Source: Ancrocorticia sp052089425
Lineage (GTDB): Bacteria; Actinomycetota; Actinomycetes; Actinomycetales; Actinomycetaceae
Length of the DNA stretch: 64,000 nucleotides
Assembly (NCBI RefSeq): GCF_052089425.1
Contig: NZ_JBQCZW010000004.1
Coordinates: 62,001-126,000 of the forward strand
Direction: 5' to 3'
Numbering within the stretch: position 1 is the stretch's first letter; each line of letters begins with the position of its first letter. The notes beneath the pieces were generated by a model, which was not told the origin of the DNA, did no database searches, and saw only the letters and a program-made list of their open reading frames with translations. The translations under genes were made by a program, and so were the position numbers. Of the stretch, positions 58,527-64,000 are shown piece by piece.

Positions 58527-60044
58527 TCACCACCAACCGAGCACCTTCATCCACGCGCCCCCGATGCCGATCCAGATAATGAGCGAAGGAATCGATGCAA
58601 GGAAGCTGACGCCCCACCACTGACCAGTGGTGTTGTAGCCAGATCCATACAGGGCAGGTCCGGGACCACCGGCATACTGGGTGAGGCTCATGGACGCTGT
58701 GGATGCGTATCCAAGGCCAAGCGCCGCCAGCAGCGGCGGAGCCCCAACGGCCAGTGCCGCCGCGAGGAAGGGAAGATACATCGCAGAGATGTGTGCCATG
58801 GCTGAGGCGAAGAAGTATCGGGTGTAGAAGTACACGAGGATGAGGATGAGGAAGGCAATGGGCCACGACAGCCCGCCGATCAGCCCCACGATATGGTCCG
58901 AGATCCATTCGATCACGCCGTAGGCATTGAGCGCATTGGCCATCATGACCAGCGCGGCGAACCAGAACATCGTGTCCCATGCGGTGGATTCGGAGACGAT
59001 ATCCTTCCACGTCATGATGCTCGTGAACATGAGAATGGCCAGCCCAATGAAGGCGGAGACTGTGGCGTTGATTCCCAACACTTGATCGCCAACGGTCCAC
59101 AGGAACAGCAGGAGAATGAATGTAGACCCGAGAACCTTCTCGGCCTTAGACATCCCGCCCATGCGCGCGAGTTCGTCCTTGGCCATCTGAGCCATCTTCG
59201 GGGTTTGCTTGAGTTCCGGTGGGTAGATCTTGTACAGGATGTAGGGCAGAACAACCAGTGCGACGAGTCCAGGAACGAGCGCCCCGATAAACCACGTCAT
59301 CCACGAAATCTCCACGCCTTGGCTCGCAGCCAGCTCGGCCACGAGCGGATTTCCCGCCATAGCCGTGAGGAACATGGTGCACACCACGGTATCGATCTGG
59401 GACACGACCAACGCGAGGAAGGCGCCGGCGCGCTTGGCCGTTGGCCCCGGCTTGGAGTCATATGCCTCGGCAATTGACCGCATGATCGGGTACATGATTC
59501 CGCCACCGCGTGCGGATGCGGAAGGGATACCGGGGCCAACGATCAGATCGGCAATGGCCAATCCGTATACAACCCCCATCATCCGATTGCCCAGCTTTGA
59601 CACGAAGAACAGCGCGATGCGTTTGCCCAGCCCCGTCTTGATGACGGCGCGGGAGAGGAACATCGCGATGCCAATCAGCCAGATTGTGTTGTTCGAGAAA
59701 CCCGAGAGCATGAGGACGGCATCGCCCTCATCGGTCTGGGAGAGGGGAGTGAGTCCGGTCAGTGCCCCAACGATCAGGGCAATCAGCGTGACGGCGCCCA
59801 TCGGCAGGGCCTTGGCAATAATCCCAACGATCGTCGCAACAAACAGCGCCAGCGTCCCCCACGCACGCGTGTCCAGATCGGCGGGATGCGGCAGGATGAA
59901 GATAATGAGCCCAACCGCAACGGCCAGAAGCAACTTCATCGGCTTGAAGGAAAGCTTGACGGGGATCGCTTCCCCCGCCGCTTGTGCGGATGTTGCCCCT
60001 GATTGTGGTTCGTGGGGCTTGTCAGCGAATTGGTCGCTCGCCAT
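58527..60044 (-). CDS. DASS-family dicarboxylate/anion transporter
   Basis: A 505-residue inner membrane carrier with about twelve helices. The SNT/proline hairpin motifs of the divalent anion:Na+ symporter family are visible: GFSNNTIWLIG near residue 115 and PSASARGGGIMYP near 175, repeated as STASMSLTQY near the C terminus. The plant 2-oxoglutarate/malate translocator and CitT groups are the nearest look. The first 35 residues are soluble. 52 bases downstream lies the DsbA-like gene on the same strand. Confidence 0.88.
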   Translation of the reverse strand: MASDQFADKPHEPQSGATSAQAAGEAIPVKLSFKPMKLLLAVAVGLIIFILPHPADLDTRAWGTLALFVATIVGIIAKALPMGAVTLIALIVGALTGLTPLSQTDEGDAVLMLSGFSNNTIWLIGIAMFLSRAVIKTGLGKRIALFFVSKLGNRMMGVVYGLAIADLIVGPGIPSASARGGGIMYPIMRSIAEAYDSKPGPTAKRAGAFLALVVSQIDTVVCTMFLTAMAGNPLVAELAASQGVEISWMTWFIGALVPGLVALVVLPYILYKIYPPELKQTPKMAQMAKDELARMGGMSKAEKVLGSTFILLLFLWTVGDQVLGINATVSAFIGLAILMFTSIMTWKDIVSESTAWDTMFWFAALVMMANALNAYGVIEWISDHIVGLIGGLSWPIAFLILILVYFYTRYFFASAMAHISAMYLPFLAAALAVGAPPLLAALGLGYASTASMSLTQYAGGPGPALYGSGYNTTGQWWGVSFLASIPSLIIWIGIGGAWMKVLGWW

Positions 60045-60225
60045 GATTTTCTCCGTCGATCAGAATCGTTTATTTTCCGGATTTTGTCCACATTTAGCGT
60101 AATAAGCACGGCGACTGCAGGCGTAGGCCTTTAGACCAATTCCAGATAAGGGAGTCGGTACTCACAAAAGGGCTGCAGGTCGCGTAATCTGTTCTGTGGA
60201 TTATTCATCACGGGCGCCGCCAGTT

Positions 60226-60270
60226 CGATCAGACACCTCGATCAGACACCCCGATCACGTTCGATCAGAC
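60226..60270. repeat. short tandem repeats upstream of pepN
   Basis: CGATCAGAC begins at 60226, 60239 and 60262, and CGATCAC at 60252. The first three units are 13 bases apart (CGATCAGACACCT, CGATCAGACACCC, then CGATCAC...), a little over one helix turn each. They end about 20 bases before the pepN ATG, a position that suits an operator or leader structure. Confidence 0.55.
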
Positions 60271-60290
60271 CCGGCGCGGTTAGGACACAC

Positions 60291-62849
60291 ATGCCAGGCA
60301 CAAACCTGCAGCGCGCGGAAGCGCTTGAGCGCTCATCCAAGATCGCAACCCATCACTACCGGATCGACTTGGACCTCACTGGGTCGGATACCACGTTCGC
60401 GGCCACAACCGAGATCGATTTCTCGGCCACGGCCGGGGCCAGCACGTTCCTCGATATCATCGCTCATTCGGTGGATCGCGTAGTGCTCAACGGCTCCGAA
60501 TTGGATCCGGCTGCCTACGCCGATTCGCGTTTCCCCCTCACTGACCTCGCCGAACACAACACGGTGCGCGTGGAGTCCACGATGGATTATTCGCGCACGG
60601 GCGAGGGCCTGCACCGCTACGTGGATCCGGCGGATGGGGAGGCCTACCTCTACTCACAGTTCGAGGTGGCGGATGCCCGCCGCGTTTTCGCCAACTTCGA
60701 GCAGCCGGACCTCAAAGCGGACTTCACCTTCACCATCACCGCGCCCAAGGCGTGGCGCGTGTTCTCCAACTCCCCCAGCCCCGAGCCCACCCCCGCGGGC
60801 GCCGGCACGGCCACGTGGAGCTTCACCCCCACCGAGCGCATGTCCACCTACCTCACCTCGATCATCGCCGGCCCTTACGATGGCTACGATAACGAAACGT
60901 ATCGCAGCGTTGATGGCCGGGACATCCCGCTGGGCGTGTGGGCACGCAAGTCCCTCAAGCAGTACATGGATTCCGATGAGCTGTTCCGCATCACGAAACA
61001 GGGCTTCGAGTTCTACGAGGCCAACTACGGCTTCCCCTACCCGTTCCGCAAGTACGATCAGATCTTCTGCCCGGAATACAACGCCGGCGCCATGGAGCAC
61101 CCCGGCAACGTGACCATCGTGGAGAGCTACATCTTCCGCACCAAGCCCACCGGCGCGATGATTGACCGCCGCCTCATCACGATCCTGCACGAGCAGGCCC
61201 ACATGTGGTTTGGCGATCTGGTCACCATGAAGTGGTGGGACGATCTCTGGTTAAACGAATCCTTCGCCGAGTACATGAGCCACCTGGCCGCCGTCAACAA
61301 CACGGATCTGACGGACGCATGGGTCACCTTCCTCGCCTCCGAAAAGTCGTGGGCCACCCAAGAGGATCAGCTGCCCTCCACCCATCCGATCGCCGCGGAC
61401 GCCGTTGATATCGAAACCGTGCTAATCAATTTCGATGGAATCACCTACGGCAAGGGCGCCTCTGTGCTCAAGCAGCTGGTGGCCTGGGTTGGTCAGGAGG
61501 AGTTCCTGGCCGGGGTGCGCGAATACATCCGGAAGAACGCCTGGGGCAACGCCACGCTCAAGGACCTGTTGGTGGAGTTGGAGAAGTCCTCCGGCCGCGA
61601 CCTGTCTGAGTGGACGAAGCTGTGGTTGGAAGAATCCGGTGTGAACGTTCTTTCGCCGGTTATTTCGATCGACGACGACGGCGTGGTCCAGTCCCTTTCC
61701 ATCCTCCAGGAGTCCGATGGCCGTTCGTCCCTTCGCCCGCATCGCATCGGTGTTGGCGGATACGATCTGGTGGATGGCCGTCTAGTGCGCACGATCAGCT
61801 CAGAGCTGGACATCGCGGGCGAAACCACTGATGTCCCAGAGTTCGCTGGCGCGAAGCGCCCCGCTCTCATTTTGCTCAACGATGGGGACTATGCCTACGG
61901 CAAGATCCGGATGGACGAGGATTCGCTGAACACCGCGATCGAGCATCTGGACGCATTCGATGATCACTTGGCCCGCACGCAGGTTCTTCTTTCGGCGTGG
62001 AACATGTGCCGCGACGGCCTACTTTCGGCCACCGCCTTCACCACAATCGCGCTCAAGGCGCTGCCGGATGAAACGGACGGCACCGTGCTGCGCCATATCC
62101 TCAACCAGCTCATGACGGCCACCAACCTGTATTCGGCTCCTGCCCTGCGCGCTGTTCTCAAGGACAAGGTTGCTGCGGCGATCTTCGAGATCCTCGATTC
62201 GGCAACGCCCGGCAGCGACAACCAGCTGCAGGTTGCCAGTGCCGCCATGCGTGCCGCGGTGACTGATGATCAGTTCGCTCGCATCAGCGGGTGGCTTGAG
62301 GGCACGGATGTGCCGGAGGGATATGTTGTAGATGCCGAGGTCCGCTGGCTCATCCACGTAGCGCTTGCCGCCGCTGGGCGTATTGGCGAGGCCGAGATTA
62401 CCGCCGAATTCGAACGCGACAACACCTCCTACGGGCAGATCTACTCCGCTCAGGCGCGCGGTGCGCTTCCAGATCCGGACGTCCGGGAAAAGGTATGGGC
62501 GGACGTCACGGGCGATACGGTGTCCAACACCGTCCAGCGCAACCTCTGCCTAGGCATCGCGCGATCGACCGCCGAATCCTTGGTGCCCTATGCTGAGCGC
62601 TACTTCGCTGATGCCGAAGCTCAGTGGGCGGGTCACACGGTGGAGATCGCCAAGAACATGCTCGAGTATGCCTTCCCCATCCAGCTGACTGGCCGCACCG
62701 ATCTTGGTGTGGACCTTGTTGGACTTGGTGAAACATGGCTTGCCGAGCACACCGGCGCCGCAGCCGCGGCCATCCGCCTTGTCTCCGAACAGGTTGATGC
62801 CGCAACACGCGCGCTGAACGCTCAGGGAGTGGACGCCGCCAGCAACTGA
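60291..62849 (+). CDS. pepN: M1-family aminopeptidase N
   Basis: PepN removes N-terminal amino acids from peptides. Zinc motif HEQAH followed by the distal Glu in WLNESFAEYMS, and the exopeptidase motif, which here reads GAMEH instead of GAMEN (AGAMEHPGN). The Tyr that stabilises the transition state lies in GITYGKGASVL. 852 residues, the usual size for actinobacterial PepN, with an ERAP1-like C-terminal helical domain. AGGA lies five bases before the ATG. A strong terminator follows. Its upstream region has tandem CGATCAGAC repeats. Confidence 0.94.
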   Translation: MPGTNLQRAEALERSSKIATHHYRIDLDLTGSDTTFAATTEIDFSATAGASTFLDIIAHSVDRVVLNGSELDPAAYADSRFPLTDLAEHNTVRVESTMDYSRTGEGLHRYVDPADGEAYLYSQFEVADARRVFANFEQPDLKADFTFTITAPKAWRVFSNSPSPEPTPAGAGTATWSFTPTERMSTYLTSIIAGPYDGYDNETYRSVDGRDIPLGVWARKSLKQYMDSDELFRITKQGFEFYEANYGFPYPFRKYDQIFCPEYNAGAMEHPGNVTIVESYIFRTKPTGAMIDRRLITILHEQAHMWFGDLVTMKWWDDLWLNESFAEYMSHLAAVNNTDLTDAWVTFLASEKSWATQEDQLPSTHPIAADAVDIETVLINFDGITYGKGASVLKQLVAWVGQEEFLAGVREYIRKNAWGNATLKDLLVELEKSSGRDLSEWTKLWLEESGVNVLSPVISIDDDGVVQSLSILQESDGRSSLRPHRIGVGGYDLVDGRLVRTISSELDIAGETTDVPEFAGAKRPALILLNDGDYAYGKIRMDEDSLNTAIEHLDAFDDHLARTQVLLSAWNMCRDGLLSATAFTTIALKALPDETDGTVLRHILNQLMTATNLYSAPALRAVLKDKVAAAIFEILDSATPGSDNQLQVASAAMRAAVTDDQFARISGWLEGTDVPEGYVVDAEVRWLIHVALAAAGRIGEAEITAEFERDNTSYGQIYSAQARGALPDPDVREKVWADVTGDTVSNTVQRNLCLGIARSTAESLVPYAERYFADAEAQWAGHTVEIAKNMLEYAFPIQLTGRTDLGVDLVGLGETWLAEHTGAAAAAIRLVSEQVDAATRALNAQGVDAASN

Positions 62850-62870
62850 CGCGCTCATATCTGAAAGCCC

Positions 62871-62903
62871 AAGCGGGGCAGGCACCGAGTGCCTGCCCCG
62901 CTT
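62871..62903. terminator. bidirectional terminator between pepN and the PTS EIIA gene
   Basis: AAGCGGGGCAGGCAC (62871-62885) and GTGCCTGCCCCGCTT (62889-62903) form a perfect 15-bp stem with a three-base loop. Both convergent genes end within 30 bases of it. Confidence 0.9.
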
Positions 62904-62924
62904 CATCGTCGTCGTCGTCAAAAA

Positions 62925-63380
62925 CTACTCGTGGACCTCCAAGAAGGGCTTGCCGGCCTCAACTTTTGGCCCGGCGGCAACGATCTGGACGGATTCCTCG
63001 CCAGCGCCCACTACAACGATCGGCGAGCACAGCGGGTAGCCGGCATCGTCCGCAACTCGGGTGTTCCACAAGACGATCGGCTGGCCGGGCGCTACATTCT
63101 GGCCGTCCTTCACCAGAACATCGAAACCATCGCCGTCCAATTCCACCGTGTCTAGCCCAAGATGGATAAGAACTCCGATGCCCTCAGCAGCTTCAATGAC
63201 GAAGCCGTGGGCCTTCGCCTTGCGGACCTTCCCGGCACATGGGGCAACCACCGTCAGGCCGCCGGGGAATGGATCAATCGCGGCTCCGGGCCCCACCATC
63301 AAGGTGGAAAACACGGGATCGGGCACGTCCCGCATGGGGATGACCTCGCCGGACACAGGTGCATTGATTATGAGGGTCAT
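62925..63380 (-). CDS. crr: glucose-type PTS EIIA component
   Basis: EIIA passes phosphate from HPr to EIIB. The 151-residue Crr-type domain has His58 in AHGFVIE and His73 in VLIHLGLDTVEL, the second being the phosphorylated one. The full beta-sandwich sequence runs from FSTLMVGPG to the end. There is no membrane EIIC nearby, only the EIIB gene 19 bases upstream on the same strand, so it acts with an unlinked permease. It could also regulate uptake, but that is inference. Confidence 0.92.
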   Translation of the reverse strand: MTLIINAPVSGEVIPMRDVPDPVFSTLMVGPGAAIDPFPGGLTVVAPCAGKVRKAKAHGFVIEAAEGIGVLIHLGLDTVELDGDGFDVLVKDGQNVAPGQPIVLWNTRVADDAGYPLCSPIVVVGAGEESVQIVAAGPKVEAGKPFLEVHE

Positions 63381-63399
63381 GGCTTTAGCCCAAATCTCT

Positions 63400-63636
63400 C
63401 TAGTGGTCCGTCAACTCGCTGATTGCCTCACCAAGATCGTCAGCTTCCGGCCCAACAACAACCTGAATAACTGGCCCCTGCAGAACAACGCCGAATGCTC
63501 CAGACTCTCGTAGTCCCGGTTCGTCAACTTGCGTTGGATCGTTCACAACAACGCGCAGGCGCGTGATACAGGGCTCGATGCTTTTCAGATTCTTCGAGCC
63601 GCCAAGCGCTTGAAGTATTCCTTCAGCCTTAGTCAT
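63400..63636 (-). CDS. glucose-type PTS EIIB component, separate protein
   Basis: A 78-residue stand-alone EIIB. The phosphocysteine Cys23 lies in IEPCITRLRVVV, the family motif, and the fold finishes with GPVIQVVVGPEADDLGE. In most glucose PTS permeases this domain is fused to EIIC; here it is a separate gene, followed at 19 bases by the EIIA gene. GGAG precedes the ATG. The gene order EIIB-EIIA without EIIC suggests the permease gene is elsewhere. Confidence 0.9.
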   Translation of the reverse strand: MTKAEGILQALGGSKNLKSIEPCITRLRVVVNDPTQVDEPGLRESGAFGVVLQGPVIQVVVGPEADDLGEAISELTDH

Positions 63637-63751
63637 CTCTTCACTCCACTCTCATCGGGGGCTGTGCTCTCCGATCCCAGCCTACCCCCGATCAGGGAGG
63701 CGGGAACCGACCTTACGGCCCGATTTCGGGGCTGGAGGCGGCTAGGGCAAG

Positions 63752-64000
63752 CTATCGGCGGCAGGCCGCGAGTTCCTTCTTGAATCTAGCGATGAGGGAA
63801 CGCAGGCGCGGATTGGTTGCCAGATCCTCAACTAGGACGGGGATGCCCGAGGGATCGGACAGGGGAACGCGCCAATTTTCGTATTCCTGATCCGTTCCCG
63901 GGACGTTCTGAGCCTTGCGTTCGCCAACGCCATCCACTAGCGAGATTGCCAAAAGCTCGGCCGGCGTGTGGGCGATATAGCAATGCATCGCTTCGATGAT
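63752..64000 (-). CDS. malQ: 4-alpha-glucanotransferase, C-terminal part only
   Basis: The frame is open to the window edge. The visible end contains IAHTPAELLAISLVDGVGE, RKAQNVPGTDQEYENWRVPL and then PVLVEDL, the C-terminal motifs of MalQ (NxPGT...NWR). MalQ rearranges maltodextrins, which fits a region with a glucose PTS. The catalytic part lies beyond position 64000. An internal ATG at 63986 is not the gene start. Confidence 0.85.
   Translation of the reverse strand: MIEAMHCYIAHTPAELLAISLVDGVGERKAQNVPGTDQEYENWRVPLSDPSGIPVLVEDLATNPRLRSLIARFKKELAACRR

Noticed and set aside
1..64000. CRISPR array or phage remnant
   Set aside because: No run of regularly spaced repeats of 25-40 bases with unique spacers, and no integrase, capsid or terminase-like gene was seen. 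The 58-base pair and the 42-base hairpin spacing do not fit a CRISPR pattern.

Overview
The window is a stretch of chromosome from a high-GC Gram-positive bacterium (Actinomycetota; an Actinomycetaceae-like lineage is my inference from gene content and order, not something the sequence proves). Evidence for the phylum: an ultrashort-stem-I translational T-box in front of ileS, paired clpP1/clpP2 next to clpX and tig, an LppP/LprE-type lipoprotein, a FadD15-type acyl-CoA ligase, an RpiB of the Glu-type seen in Mycobacterium, an Rv2466c-like DsbA-fold protein, frequent GTG starts, and several genes whose start codon lies 6-7 bases after a -10 hexamer (leaderless style).

Layout. 1-2512: poorly characterised accessory DNA with micro-ORFs, a secreted protein and a coupled hypothetical gene. 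2596-15068 (minus strand): smc, then upstream of it ndk-dhaK-dhaL-dhaM (PTS-dependent dihydroxyacetone kinase with an HPr domain fused to DhaM), ileS-folC with the T-box leader, and an SDR. 15140-20682 (plus): proC, valS, an LppP/LprE-like lipoprotein and a GPP34-domain protein. 20727-28643: a monosaccharide-uptake locus, with a ROK repressor and an orphan ABC ATPase divergent from gguA-gguB-chvE and an AGE-family sugar isomerase. An assembly gap (10 N) flanked by suspicious poly-G/poly-C tracts lies in it. 28690-32674: an S9 peptidase and FadD15. 32712-36692: a bacteriocin-export-type ABC transporter (DUF1430-like permease split by an apparent frameshift) facing an SdpI-like immunity protein. 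36702-41501: chorismate mutase, clpX, clpP2, clpP1, tig. 41824-46490: a heterodimeric ABC exporter and an EamA transporter. 46529-51128: tRNA-Gly, tRNA-Pro, a periodic array of small hairpins, an Mrr-type restriction endonuclease, a large MaoC plus Rossmann fusion protein and an NYN-domain protein. 51296-55398: rpmF, yigZ, cysK, a lipoprotein, cysE, rpiB. 55490-62849: PepO, a duplicated 58-base structured repeat, an Rv2466c-like protein, a DASS carrier and PepN. 62925-64000: glucose-type EIIA and EIIB proteins and the 3' end of malQ.

Functional links: proteostasis (tig, clpP1P2, clpX, three peptidases), carbohydrate entry (ggu transporter, PTS EIIA/EIIB, DhaKLM, MalQ, AGE isomerase, RpiB), cysteine synthesis (cysE, cysK) and translation (ileS, valS, rpmF, tRNAs). 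The parts most likely to hold something undescribed are the bacteriocin-transporter/SdpI block, the MaoC-Rossmann fusion with its Mrr/hairpin neighbourhood next to tRNA-Pro, and the 58-base repeats after pepO. The identifications rest on motif reading alone; no database search was run.
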